A DNA stretch of 64,000 nt from assembly GCA_014898425.1 (NCBI GenBank), contig RCSZ01000016.1:372001-436000 (forward strand), given 5' to 3'. Positions 1 through 11,244 of the stretch are shown in pieces; the first letter of the stretch is position 1, and each line of letters opens with the position of its first letter. Origin of the DNA: Botryotinia globosa (taxonomy: Eukaryota; Ascomycota; Leotiomycetes; Helotiales; Sclerotiniaceae). A program made the translations under genes and the position numbers. Below the pieces are notes generated by a model that had not been told where the DNA came from, made no database searches, and saw only the letters and a list, made by a program, of their open reading frames with translations.

Positions 1-826
1 TTTGCTTTGTTTCTAGTGGTATGCATTGCTGGCAAAATCCTACTGGTATTGTGCGAATTCCTTCGACTTCAATCCCAGGAGAAGTGAGATACCGAGTCAG
101 TGGAGGTGAAACACAGTTGATGATTTAAATAGACATTATACTCACTAGACTGAATGGGGCAGTTCGCAGACGCTGTCTGGAAATGAGCATCAGAATGCGC
201 TGCGCAAGCACCGTCGGAGAAGCCTCTAAGATTGACAACCCAAAAAAATGTTCGGGGAGGGGCAGTTGTGAAAGTCGAGAAATAAGTCTCATAAGGACAG
301 CGAGTGGAGAGGATAGGAACAGATTCGAAAAGTCGTCCCAGAAAAAAATGACTAACGATGTTCCTTGTACTTTTGACATCTTCTACCCTCAAAATAGAGC
401 AAACTCAGCATTTCACTTCAAACCAGCTTCGAAAATTCCAAAAGCCGCCAGCGTGGTCAAATAAGAAGGATAGTCGTTTATGTGCAGCCAAAGTATTATC
501 ATTAGTGACTCGAGGATTACACACACGGTAAATTCAAAACGCCAGCAGCCTGTACCATAAATAAACGCCCCGAGCTGATAAGCTCAACCCATCTACTCCG
601 TTTCCATTTTCAGTGGCTCCATTCCCATATTTCTTGCTCTATATTCGCTTTTGAGTTCCATTCAAAAGATTAAGGCAGCTGAAGAACCGAGGTCAGTACG
701 TGGGCTAGATAATAAAGATATTGAATCTTCTTTGCTGTTTGATTGTTTTCACACGCACCTATGGCCATGGTATTTTCATAATGCCAATACTGTATCTTTA
801 TTCATTATATCTTTCGACCCAAAGCA
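1..826. other. No gene supported (left edge)
   Basis: Several overlapping frames of 70-110 codons exist on both strands, but none has a recognisable domain, a good splice pattern or natural-looking composition. I see no RNA gene. This may hold the 3' flank of the minus-strand gene that ends at 827. Confidence 0.4.
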
Positions 827-1548
827 TCAATTCTCTCCCCTACCACAAGGGCAATCTGTATATTGCCTGTGATAAGAGTAGCCGCGGCAGCCTTGCGTTC
901 TCTCCATGGGAACTCCACCCATTGCTATACCACCCGTAGAAATACGTCGGGGGGTGAAGCCACAGGAGCATTGCTGCAAAGGTCCTGCAGCAGAAGACAG
1001 GTATTCGTGGTGGGCGTAGCCACGGCAGCCTTGTGTTCTCTCCATGGAAACACCACCCATTGCTATACCGCCCGTAGAATTACGCCGGGGAGTGAAGCCG
1101 CAGGGACATTGCTGCAAAGGTCCTGCAGCAGAAGACAGATATTCATGGTAACTGTTGCCACGGCAGGCCGTAGTTCTCTCCATTGGAATACCGCCGACCG
1201 AACTACCATTCACTAAATTATTTCTGCCGTCCGTGACACCAGTACCTTGTTGTTGCGAGTCGGCGGCGAAACCCGAAGAATTACCGTCATTGTCTGCGAC
1301 AGTTTGTTGATTTACGGATGGGCGTGGGGACTAGGGACACATGCTGTTTTAGTAATCAATCCAAACATCTTCAGGGTTACCGAGATCCAGGCTCTACACT
1401 TCTCGGCGACACAAGGAATGAATGCCAATGATTCAATAACATTGTTTGTCGGAGATGAAAATTTTCAGTAGTGCAAAGTGCAAGAATCAATTGTACTTAC
1501 AAGAGGTGAAGACGATTCGTCCCTTTGATTGTTGCCGTTTTGATTCAT
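827..1548 (-). CDS. Cys-containing tandem-repeat protein, unknown function
   Basis: Two exons on the minus strand: 1548-1501 (16 codons from ATG) and 1330-827, separated by a 170-bp intron (1331-1500) with a strong GTAAGT donor and a CCTAG acceptor; phase 0. The protein is 183 aa. The first 60 residues are Asn/Gln/Ser/Gly-rich and look disordered; no signal peptide is visible. The rest is two full and one partial copy of a 46-residue repeat. Each unit has a core YLSSAAGPLQQC, then CGFTPRR, then STGGIAMGG, then MERT..CRG, giving three cysteines per unit. The repeat conserves both protein and DNA, which points to recent duplication. I do not recognise the family. Dibasic RR in each unit recalls repeat peptide precursors, but without a secretion signal that is speculation. 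Confidence 0.6.
880..1205. repeat. 138-bp in-frame tandem repeat (about 2.3 copies)
   Basis: Copies begin at about 880, 1018 and 1156, so the period is exactly 138 bp (46 codons). The first two copies differ by scattered substitutions only. The array lies inside the coding exon of the minus-strand gene at 827-1548 and keeps its frame, so copy-number change would alter protein length without a frameshift. Confidence 0.85.
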
Positions 1549-2564
1549 TGTTGTTATTGTCAATTCGTTGTTTTTACTGTCGTAATTGATTGGTGTCGTT
1601 ATATTTTGGTGTTTCGAGAAATTAAAAATGTATCAGTTACGTAGAAGCAGAAGAAATTCGTCAAGAGGAAAGGAAGCGAATGCCACTAAGCCATAGTAGT
1701 AGAGATTTAAGTCTTAAAGTCACATGAGCTCTCTAGATCCGAAGAGTCGAAGATACTAGACAGCGGAAGGATACAAACGTGACACCACGAAAAGAATATT
1801 TGCCATTCTGTAATCATACTCCCTCTACAACTCTATCAGAATATAGATCACTCGAGATTTACTTCATTCGTAAGAAGTTTGCAATGGGTATTTGATGTGT
1901 CTTTCATAGACTCCATATTTGCATTGGGAAACTTCAATGCTCATGATTTTGCAAATTTTCTAATATATATTGGAGAAAACCTCACATAATCTGCAGGCAA
2001 AAGTCATGATGAAAGCATCTCCAAATCTGTACCGAAATTTATTATAGAGGTCTTTTCTTATTCTGTATGCAGACAAGTTCGCAAATGAGTTTTCCTATCT
2101 CCAGAGAATTATCTACAGAAAAGTTGAGAGAGCTATCTAGTTAAGATACCGAGAAGTCGGCCTCACGATTGCAAGGTTTCCTCCATCCAGCAGCAAATCA
2201 AAACTATCTTTCTCTTAATTCACGAGGGTAGGTCAGACCAATAATCCCGGTAAAACTTCAAATCTTAGAACTGAAAGTAGCAACGCAATCTGACCGTAAG
2301 GGTACCACTAAAGGACATGGGGTATCATAGAAGGGAATAGCCAAGCCGTGAAACTGACACTATCTACTCAATTCCTTTCATTTGCTGCCAGTATTTTCAA
2401 AATATCTGTAATAAAAACTTTTTTTGGTGTGCGGTGGGCTCCTATTTATCGCTGGAGAAGGTGGAAACAATTTGTTGGTGTAACATTTGGCCTTGTATTG
2501 AGATCTGGGAACTTCTCTCAGAGATCTCTCTTTTTTTGATGTTGACGACTACCTGAATTCCACT
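1549..2564. other. Intergenic, no gene seen
   Basis: About 1 kb of AT-rich sequence. It would contain the promoter of the minus-strand gene starting at 1548 and the terminator of the gene ending at 2565. No convincing reading frame, RNA gene or repeat. Confidence 0.5.
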
Positions 2565-4157
2565 TCACAAGGAATATCTGTTCCATTCCTGCATCGTTTC
2601 TGGCCTATGTGTGTAACCGGTTTGTGGTTCACAAGGAGAGAACGAAGGGCTGGTTGGTGACTCAGAGGACTGGCCACTTCCTCTTTCGGACCCGAGAAAT
2701 CCATGTAAAGAAGAAGGGGATGCGGTGGCAGAATTTCCATTTGTTACCTAGAACAAGTCAGTTATTGCGGGATTACTTATCTTGAGTTATATGTGTGCTT
2801 ACAGTCATGTACTGCTGAGTCTCAAAACCCTGTGTCTGAACGGCAGGCATTCGAAATTGATCATGCGATTGATTAGATAGAGTGTCGGTTGCTAGAGGTG
2901 CCCACAAGTTTCTCTCTGGGAACAGCGGCGAGTGTGGTATATCAAGAACTGATATGTGATTGAAGGGATACAACTCCCAATCATGACATGTATGGCCCAT
3001 TTGCTGGAAAGAATAATTTGGCTGTTGGGTTCTTATGAGTTGAGATGACGGGAGAGATTGGCAATGGCTATGAAACTGTTGCACTTGATGCGTCAATGGA
3101 CCAATCATTCCCTGGCCCATGTGCTGGAAAGATGTCGCGTTTGGGGTTATCTCTCCCATTTGGCCCGTGTACTGGATAAAGTCTACACTCTGAGGCACTT
3201 CTTGTGCTTGGCCCACTTGCTGGAAAGAATCTGCCTCCTCAAACATCCAGCACTGGGTTGATTCATCATGATCCAACTGATATTCCTGATAGACTTCAGA
3301 AAGGCCTGATCCACTGTACTGAGCTTCACACTTTACCATGAATCCTTCCAGACTTCCAGAATATTTATTTCCCTTTCGTTTAGTTGGTTTCTTTTGAATG
3401 ACCTTAGGAGCTAGTGGTTTTGAATTGGCTTGTGTAACTCCTAATTTTCCAGCATGCTTCTTGTTGTGCTCTTCAATTATTTTGTCGATACTGTTCTTTT
3501 CTCTGCGACGAATAGAAGGTCTTGGTGCCATCAAAGAATGAGACAAGTCTACCCTGTGCTTAAATTCGTGTCTTGGTGCTATCATAGAATGGGACAAGTC
3601 TTCCCTGTGCCTGTGTTCATGTCTATTATCCTTATCTGACAATAAGGAGAATGACAAAGCAGAAGATCGTTCAGGCACAGCTGGTTGTCTTATGATGTTG
3701 GAGATTTTGTTGATGGAAGGCGACATTGTTGCATAAGTGGAATGATTTTGGTAATATTGTGATGGCATACCAGGAGAATCAACAAGAGAGCGTTGAGCCA
3801 AGGATAGTGATGTCTGCTTAAGATCATTAGTTTCTTGTAAGTTAATGGAGAGAAAGGGGTGCTATGTACTGTAGAACATTGACCATTCCCAACATTCTCA
3901 TTGAAGTTTGTGCCAACTGGCATTATCAATCGAGTTTGTGCCTCCTGATCTCTTCCTATTCTTGTAGATGAGGAATAAATGTTTTCAGAAGGCTGAGCTT
4001 CGAGGTGTACCATAGCAGTGTCCTCATATTCCTTAATCCTGTCTTCTTGAAGAACAATGGGACTTTCTTTGAGCAGGTCAAGGGACTCATCATCGTCGTT
4101 TGCTTCTAGCAGATCAAAGCACTGCCGTTCTCCCCAAATGTCCTCGAATAATGACAT
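2565..4157 (-). CDS. Hypothetical Gln/His-rich disordered protein
   Basis: Three exons: 4157-3870, 3813-2803 and 2747-2565, giving 493 aa. Intron 2 (2748-2802) has GTAAGC/CTAG borders. Intron 1 (3814-3869, GTACAT donor, CTAAT branch, CAG acceptor) is the least certain; without it the frame breaks in a run of Cs. Residues 1-95 are acidic (MSLFEDIWGE start). The middle has a duplicated basic segment (REDLSHSMIAPR / RVDLSHSLMAPR) and a Lys-rich stretch (KKPTKRKGNK) that could be a nuclear localisation signal. The second half is Gln/Met/His-rich with repeats such as SFQQVGQ, SFQHMGQ and SFQQMGH. The composition suggests a nuclear regulatory or scaffold protein, but no domain is recognised. The 3' exon is Ser/Pro-rich. 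Confidence 0.6.
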
Positions 4158-4976
4158 GATGATTTGATGAAATTTGAAAGTTGATAACAAAAGGATTTTT
4201 GAGGGAATGAAAGCAAAATTACTTTCGAAAGTGGTGGTCAATGAAGGTGGAACCAGAGCCGACTTAATCCACCAGTCAAACATTAATCAAATTTTCCTCT
4301 CTCAAAAATTAACGAAATTCACCTTTGTGGCAGTGATTAACGAGATATAATTGGAGGGTAGTTCATCTCATAATCATAGTTTTTTTTGTCTTTTTCTAAA
4401 CCAAAAAACATTCATTGATGTGGTGAGATTCTGTCACATATCCCACACATCAAGATTCGGAATATCCGTTTCACAAAAGAGTTCACTCAACACCTACTTG
4501 AAGTATGTTTCAACTCTTCAAAGAAATTATCCTACATTTAGGAAAGTGGAAAGTGGAAAGTGGAAAGAGCTCTAATAGAAGTCTTTAGAATTCTGTCTTT
4601 AGAATTCTGAATGCTCTGTTGGAGAACCCGTTTAATAGATTAACAGAAAGGTTGAACACATGAGTCAATCCTGAAGATAAAGATACTATTCAGAGAAAAA
4701 AGGCTAGAATAGTCGTAGCCATAGGTACATATTCATGTATTTTCTAGAACCTCTCATAAACAAATGAGAGAACACATTGTTGTATTATCTAACTGCCTTG
4801 GCAAAATCATCTCTAATTTGGTACACAAGTATTTCGAATGGATATTCGTTATATTGAGACCAGAACAGAACCCTCTCTGGTTCTCTTTATATTCTAAAAC
4901 GTCGCCATATACTCATAAATTCGTCAAACAGCCACCAAAACCTTAGAAATCCCACTAAATATCCTAAACCAGTATC
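4158..4976. other. Intergenic, no gene seen
   Basis: About 0.8 kb between two minus-strand genes. It has a short GTGGAAA triplication near 4547-4566 but no convincing reading frame. Confidence 0.5.
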
Positions 4977-6067
4977 CTACGCAGCTTTTTCTGCACATGA
5001 TATATAAGTCCAGCAGTGTCTCAATGGACTAGAAAAAGAAACAAATCGACCCGATTCCCGATATTTTTGATGTCGCAAAAGCTCTGTATCTCCTCTGGTC
5101 GGTCGTGCACCATTTATTTTAATACCGTTCATGTGTAAAAGTAAAACATCTTCGCTAGATGGGTATATAAATCTACCAGGTCCTCTGGGCATACGACGGC
5201 GTCTGCTCTCAGCTTTCTTGGCCAGGAAGCGTGTGACCCAGGTTCTGGATAGCTTCTTGCAAGAGCTCTTCTCTGATGCTGCTTTCGGGTTGGTTGAATT
5301 AGTCGGGCTAGCATCGTAGTTGTTTTCCTGATCCTCAAGTGATTGTAGTGGGTTGCTAAATAGATGTGCTGCAAACTGAGGTTCGTTCTCTTCTGAAACT
5401 CCTTCTGTCTGGTCATTTATGTACTCAAACATTCCCTCTCGAAGATTCTCGTCGTATAAGAAGTAATCATCGTCGCTCAATTCCTCTTCACAATCGAAAT
5501 ATTCCTCCCAGTCATCGTCTCCATCGTCTTCGACACCTTCATTTTCTTCATCAGAGTCTTTCAGAAAGGCGGCTTCTAGCTCAGACTGTTGATCCTTCGC
5601 CCCCGTATCTGCTGTTGACTCCATTTGATCAGCACTTTTGTCGTCGTCCTTTCTTTGACCACCAGTGAGAACTTGTTTAAGAGCATGTTGAAGAGCTTCA
5701 TAGTTGAATCTGTTGTACTTTTCTAGATTCCCCCATTGTCCAAGAACATTCGGCATTTGAGATGAGTGTGATTCAGCTGCTGGTTGTGGTGATTCTAGGG
5801 ACCATGAGACATGTGCTTGGCGTGGTAGTAGTGGTGACGTTGAGGTCAGGAAGTTTCTCGGCGATTGTGTTCTCTCAATCTAATGAATAATCAATTTTGA
5901 TCTCCACTATTGAATCATGCGGGAATTCTTTGTTTGCTTACCGAATTCAAAACTCGCGAAACACGCGCTTCTTCAATCATCTCATTCTCCTCATTCACGA
6001 TCAGTTGGTTGAGTTTTGCAATTTCTTTGTCAACCCACTCGGCATCCACTTCAGTATGATAAGACAT
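4977..6067 (-). CDS. SPLR-motif family protein (member a)
   Basis: Two exons: 6067-5942 and 5879-4977, with a 62-bp intron (GTAAGC...CATTAG, phase 0); 342 aa. The N-terminus begins MSYHTEVDAEW, with a short helical stretch of acidic residues. Residues about 130-200 are very acidic (runs of D/E). A basic segment follows: TWVTRF, then RRRRMPRG. The last 60 residues carry LLL....GIKI..A and then SSPLRHCWTYI, with 11 residues after it. The TWVTRF block recurs in the neighbour at 6589-7827, and the SPLR-C-W-T block in several other genes here. I do not recognise any named domain. An acidic region followed by a basic one suggests a nuclear or nucleic-acid-associated protein (inference). Confidence 0.65.
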
Positions 6068-6232
6068 ACTGGCCAAATATAATGCAAGATGAGTGATTGC
6101 GTTTTCTCTTAAATAGCTTGGTCAACCAGAAGATGGTATGGCGAAGCCAACGCTGTTTCTTGAACTTGAAAGTCAAGCAAATCGATTCTTATATCATTGA
6201 CATCAAATTAAGCAAATACTGAAGGCTGTCTT

Positions 6233-6425
6233 TTATGAGCAAGAAACGGTCTGAGAGATAAGTTGTGGAACTAGATATATAAAAAATCGATGCTCGCTGT
6301 ATGGCCTTATGAAATCACCTACGGCTTCCACGTATTGATAGCTTGAATAATATGTTTTGAAGAATTTGAACGCATCCCAGGTACCAGTAATTCTCCTCAA
6401 AGCTGATTGGCCTGGAGGAAGGTAG
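6233..6425 (-). pseudogene. Possible relic 3' exon of an SPLR-type gene
   Basis: Just after a good acceptor (CTTCCTCCAG), a minus-strand frame reads QSALRRITGTWDAF and continues for about 60 residues to a stop at 6233. The SALRR..TW string resembles the SxLRxCWT signature of the neighbouring genes, especially the longer tail of the 9087-9893 protein. No matching upstream exon is visible before 6588. It may be a relic or chance. Confidence 0.2.
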
Positions 6426-6588
6426 ACGATAATAGCCAATAACATCAAACGGTTGATTAATACAACTTATGGAACAAATCATGAGAAGCGTGATTCGCTG
6501 ATTGATTTAACTAACATCTAAGTTTGGAATGACATAACTCGCTGTATGCAAATGCGGAACTGATTATACAAATCATTAAGATTGTAAC

Positions 6589-7827
6589 TCAAACACCGAG
6601 ACACAAAGCTGCAGCGCGTACTGTACCCCAACGAGAAAACCACTGCCTATGATCACGCGCCCACGAACTTCCAAGGTCAGATACTGTATCTTGAATCTGC
6701 TTAAGATACGTCAAGCAATAACGCAGGTTAGAGCAACCCGGCTTGGGCTTCCTCGTCTTAGCGACTCTCAAATCTACTGCCATATGATCTAGTGGTTTCC
6801 AATCTGCTCTCCTCACATCCGCATACGATAGTTGTATCCCAAGGTTTTTGTATTCTAATCTTCTCAAGACACGCTTTCTAATGCTACTTTTGGGAGATTT
6901 CGTATCGTATCTTCGTCTTCGATGAGGGTTGACTGGCTTCTGAGAATCTTTGAAACGAGTCACCCAAGTTTTAGTGAGCTGACCGGATGTGAGCTCTTCA
7001 TTTCTAACTACACTTTCTAATGCCGTCTTTAATAGAAGAGGAAACGAGGCAACGTGACTTCCATCGGCTCTGCTGGTTTTGTCTGTAACATTTCCTCCGC
7101 CTCGAATCGTAGTATTTGCATGCTTCACTGGATTCGTGATTGCTTTCTACATTATCAGTTAGCTCGGGATTTTGTTCAAAACTCCAGGTTTCATGTAATC
7201 CGAACTGCAGTCAATATTCAGAAAGCAATCGGATGATGCTCTGGGTTCTTGGATCTTGACTTCATTCCAAGCAGGAAAGTGGATTCAGAGCTCCAAAGTC
7301 TCCAATCCTTCTGCCAGCCCAAACTGTTGAGGAATCTCGAAATACTTAAATGGAGTGCTTACTGAACTTTGCCGACCATCTTGATCACATATTGACTTTG
7401 CTGTATTGTCTTCTGCTAAGAAACCATTCGAATTTCTAGAATTTTCCGTTTTGGATGCATTATTTACCGTCGTCGGGCTTGCTGGCAATGCAAAGCGACA
7501 AAGCCTGTTATTATTGTCGTCGAACGCTAGGCCATTGTTTCGAGTGCTGCTAATCATCAACGGCAAGTTTTGATCGTCTGCCGTAACTCTCTCTTGCCGA
7601 CCAGCCTCATTGGCGCCAACAGACTCATTCGACACATTCGGTTCGTTGCTGGAAATTGAATTAGAACATCTCGGACGGAAGCAGCGAAACAACCTTAATT
7701 TCAGACGTCTCAACTTCACGAGAGGAGCCCACCATGGTGACGGTAATTCGCTTGGGCTGTGTGGGTTGGACAATGTGCGAGCTTCCTTGCGAGCACGGTG
7801 ACGTTGACTGAATCCATAACGCGTCAT
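6589..7827 (-). CDS. SPLR-motif family protein (member b)
   Basis: Three exons: 7827-7363, 7204-7129 and 7082-6589; introns 7205-7362 (GTAAGC...TGCAG) and 7083-7128 (GTGAAG...TTACAG, 46 bp); 344 aa. Read without introns, the locus shows a stop at 7285-7287 and looks like two genes; both introns are phase-consistent and remove the problem. The N-terminus is basic (MTRYGFSQRHRARKEAR, then a K/R-L-rich stretch) and the middle is Asn/Ser-rich. The third exon carries KTWVTRF, then HRRRRY as in the neighbour at 4977-6067. It continues with GIQLSYADVRRADW, and then CSNLRYCLTYL followed by 42 residues. The IQLSY..V..ADW block matches IQVSF..V..SDY in the protein at 20708-21715. Function unknown. Confidence 0.6.
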
Positions 7828-9086
7828 ATTTTACCAGATTGGTAGATTCTCGCTTTTCAGTTGCTCGTGAATAAAATGATTATCAAGCTGTATTCTTGTG
7901 GTCCCAAAATTGACATTAATTAATGATATAGATGAGATGATGTTGACATGGGTGACCAGAAATGCTTTGCTTGAGAATCCGAAATCTGTGCATAAAACTT
8001 CAGCTATCAAGCTTTCGGCAACGTCAATGGAAGGTTCTTGCTTTTTCTATATTCTGGTCCTCTGGAGATTATGCTCCTGCCGTGCCAATTCTCAGTCATT
8101 TGGGATGATTCGTCAACATAATGACGTAAATAACATCAAACCATTATTGATGAGCCGTAGTGAATAACATCCCGATGTGTTGTATGATATGCCCTCAGCA
8201 GCCAAGTATTGGATACGGTTTAATTTTGTGCTGTACAAAACTTCGTTATATTGGATCATCACGATATGCCTAGGTAATTTGGTTACCATGTAGTACAATA
8301 ATAAGCCTTACGATGTTATAACTACTAGGAGCTTTGATGTTGGCGATAAATGTAGATTTACAATAGACAAGCACTCCCACTTTGCTGCATGAATTCGTCA
8401 GCAAGATAACCTCATACGGCCCTTGAGGCCGTTGGCAGGATGTTGTGGGGCGCGAACTGATAGCACTTCTTCTAACTTCACTAGATAGTTGTAATAGATC
8501 GTTTAAACTTGATAACACCTTTTTACATTCCATGTTGTTACTATTTTAATATCTTCAGAATTCATCGAGAGCTTTACATGCTTACCATGCTGATCTGTAA
8601 TTTGGCATTTTCTCACGCATTTGATATCTTGGTCAAGTTGGTTTACTTTGCCCTCATCTCTGGGTATTCCGCTGGTCAAGCAAATGTCGCAATTTTCATG
8701 TCACCCTTTTCAAGTGTCATTGCAGGATGTGAGGGTGACATAGATGTTCGTGCATACGTAATATTACGAATTTTTTTTGGAGGAAATCACTCATTCCTAC
8801 AACGCCTTCCTTTCAAATCAGATTATACATGCTTCAATCAGTATAGGGTTTTGAGAGCAATTGCACCAATTTTTGGTTTGTTGGTAATTTGATCAGACTG
8901 CACATCGTCAGATAAGGGGATGGAAACATTAAGCGAGTTAAAGTGGGTCCATTAAGCTGTCATCCGACAAGTACAAAAACGACCTCCGAATACATGTGAA
9001 CGCTGATGAAAAACAATCAAATGAATCCCCCACCAAACATATGCCGTGTACGAACGAGATTTCCCATGACAATACTAGTATTCCAA
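7828..9086. other. Intergenic, no gene supported
   Basis: About 1.26 kb. A plus-strand frame near 7940-7960 happens to read LTWVTRN, echoing the TWVTRF block of the two neighbouring minus-strand genes, but nothing around it looks coding. A minus-strand frame at 8270-8533 and a plus-strand frame at 8509-8892 have no domain or splice support. Confidence 0.4.
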
Positions 9087-9893
9087 TTATGTTCTGAAAT
9101 CAACTTTTGTATCAACCCCAGCCTCCTCCGCGCCGTAATCATTCACAGCCACCAATGTATTCTCCAAATACTCGTCAAAGATATCATATGGAGTCCAGCA
9201 TTTTCGGAGAGATGATGGCATCTTCGAGATTCGTCGCCACCATATCCCCGGTAATTGTCTTAACGTTTCTTCTGCGGCCGTAAGACACGTATCATGCATG
9301 CGAACCTTTCTGGCGTTGATCCTGGTGGCGTAACGAGTTGGATCATCGAAAAATGACATTTCTGAGACTGATGGGCTGCCAGGACTAAGGGTGAACATTG
9401 GCAGAAGTTTCAAGACCGGTGTTGGGGGTGGCGAGTATGATGGTGGTGATGAAGGTGAGCGAAGAAGCAATGGCGCTACATCATCGGCAACCTTCAAAGG
9501 CTCTTCCATGTCCAAATCTTCCTCGTCACTATACTCGGACTGAGATGCTTCCTCATCTTCGGAGATGTTGTTGTGGTCTGATGAAGAAACAACGAAATCG
9601 TTGTCGCGAATGAATTCGGTGTCACGAACGGGATCTATGTTGCGAGTGGGATCGTTGTTGCGCATCAACTCGGAGATATCCATCAAATTGATACCCAAAG
9701 CATTTCCAAAAGCTCCTCTAATGCTTTGAAAATCATGCACTGTCTCTTCTGCCTGTCTGGGGTCCTCATTTGTATCCAAAACTTGATTGTCATTGGCAGC
9801 CTCGACTCCTGCTGTTTGTCCTTCAACATTTGATTGTTCAAGACATATTTCAAGGGACAGTTGTGGATCAATACTGGGGTTTTCGTGCGACAT
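9087..9893 (-). CDS. SPLR-motif family protein (member c)
   Basis: Single exon from ATG at 9893; 268 aa. The N-terminal 150 residues are acidic and low-complexity, with a degenerate R-N-N-D-P / R-D-N-D repeat around residues 78-100 and an acidic run near 110-130. A Ser/Pro-rich linker follows (SPSSPPSYSPPPTP). The C-terminal part is globular-looking: ARKVRMHDTCLTAAEETL, then MPSSLRKCWTPYDIFDEYL and 30 more residues. The SSLRKCWT string is the family signature. It has no signal peptide or membrane segment. Function unknown. Confidence 0.65.
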   Translation of the reverse strand: MSHENPSIDPQLSLEICLEQSNVEGQTAGVEAANDNQVLDTNEDPRQAEETVHDFQSIRGAFGNALGINLMDISELMRNNDPTRNIDPVRDTEFIRDNDFVVSSSDHNNISEDEEASQSEYSDEEDLDMEEPLKVADDVAPLLLRSPSSPPSYSPPPTPVLKLLPMFTLSPGSPSVSEMSFFDDPTRYATRINARKVRMHDTCLTAAEETLRQLPGIWWRRISKMPSSLRKCWTPYDIFDEYLENTLVAVNDYGAEEAGVDTKVDFRT

Positions 9894-10746
9894 GACTGAA
9901 AGGAAGGGATAGGCGCTGGTAAATTATCGGGCTTTATTTGCAAGAAGACTCAGTTTGCTGTCTTAACTCGAGGCATAAGACCACCAGGGTTTCTGTCAAA
10001 ATCATTAGTATAATTTGACGACGGTATAATTCGTGGGTAGTTTGTTCACCTTATGTTCACTGCACTTGTCTTCGAATTGATGGATTATGCGATTTCGAGG
10101 ATTCAGTAGAGTTTAAAAGAGAATGTTGAAAATATTGAGGGGTTTGTGCGAGAACCAACCTGTTTATTCAAAGAATCCTTGTTTGAAAGTGTAGTGAATA
10201 TTGAGAGGTAAAATTTTCATCCGCGAGTTATCTTGTGATGTTCCGAATTGGCGTGATTGAATCTTTCTTGTGATATCTAGGTAGTTAACAATATCATTGC
10301 TTTAGTTTTGTTTCTCAGAAAATAATACTAGAAGAGACACAGTGGAATCGATTTTATGGATTGATACTTGAGATAGCCTTTAGTATGTCTTGGAGGAGTT
10401 GAATAATTCACAGCAGTATTATTGATGATATTACCACAAAGACACCAGATTAATAAGAATTCACAGGAAATTTAAAAGTCAATACACTCTGTGATTGGAA
10501 GAAAGAGTGTTGAAGTGAAGTGAAGTTTATAATTCACAATTTCCTACTCTGCCAGCTTATCAAAAACAAGGTGAGGTATCCTAGAACGCAATTGCCATTT
10601 CATATCTGTGCTTTCCTCCACCACCCACACTTTCCTCCAAATTCTTATGCATCCGACATAGGTAGTTTTTGTAGAAACCGTCATCTTCTGATTTGTATCA
10701 TGTAGTCTATTCTCACACCAGGCATTGTTCTGAGCAACCTTTTATG
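9894..10746. other. Intergenic, no gene seen
   Basis: About 0.85 kb separating two minus-strand genes. No supported frame, RNA gene or repeat. Confidence 0.5.
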
Positions 10747-11244
10747 TCATAATAATTCATGTGACTTAGAATATTCTTGCGACCATCGAAGTGGGCTAAA
10801 CTTTCGACATCTGTATTTCAATGACTTCTCTGTTGCAGTGGCCAGACGAACGCTTATTGTGATCCCATGGCGTTGAAGCCTTCTATTGCGAGCAAGTAAA
10901 ACCTTGTGTACCCGACTGTTGTTCGAAAAGCGCGCTGCAAGCACTGGGACTGGTACTAGTAGTGATTCTCCACATTTTCTGGAAGTTGAAGATTTGGTTG
11001 GCGCCGGTGATAGTGGTAGTGGTGTTCTGTCGGGTGTGTTGGATGCGGAAGGCCAAATAATGTTTTCGTCGCACAAAGCTTCGATGGGGTTTTGATTTCG
11101 TATATTCTCCTTTAGCTTTTCTACGATGATACGGATTTCATCCTGCTCCGCGAAAAGCTCCACCTTGGTCGCATTGGTTTGATCCATTTTCGATTTCGAG
11201 TTCAAATGTGAGTCTGGCTTGTGATTTGGAAGTTTCTTCGACAT
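10747..11244 (-). CDS. Small basic SPLR-motif protein (member d)
   Basis: Single exon from ATG at 11244; 165 aa, pI clearly basic. Residues 25-55 are charged and probably helical (VELFAEQDEIRIIVEKLKEN). A Ser/Pro/Thr linker follows. The last 60 residues are Arg-rich: LLARNRRLQRHGITISV, then RCRKFSPLRWSQEYSKS with a short tail. It keeps the GI.I and SPLR elements of the family but not the Cys-Trp-Thr that usually follows, so it is a divergent member. Function unknown. Confidence 0.55.
   Translation of the reverse strand: MSKKLPNHKPDSHLNSKSKMDQTNATKVELFAEQDEIRIIVEKLKENIRNQNPIEALCDENIIWPSASNTPDRTPLPLSPAPTKSSTSRKCGESLLVPVPVLAARFSNNSRVHKVLLARNRRLQRHGITISVRLATATEKSLKYRCRKFSPLRWSQEYSKSHELL

Noticed and set aside
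3814..3883. Frameshift in a C run of the 2565-4157 gene
   Set aside because: A 56-bp intron (GTACAT...CTAAT...CAG) restores the frame, though the donor is weak.
7129..7290. Nonsense codon at 7285 and frameshift near 7120, making 6589-7827 two genes or a pseudogene
   Set aside because: A GTAAGC intron (7205-7362) and a 46-bp intron (7083-7128) give one continuous, phase-correct frame.
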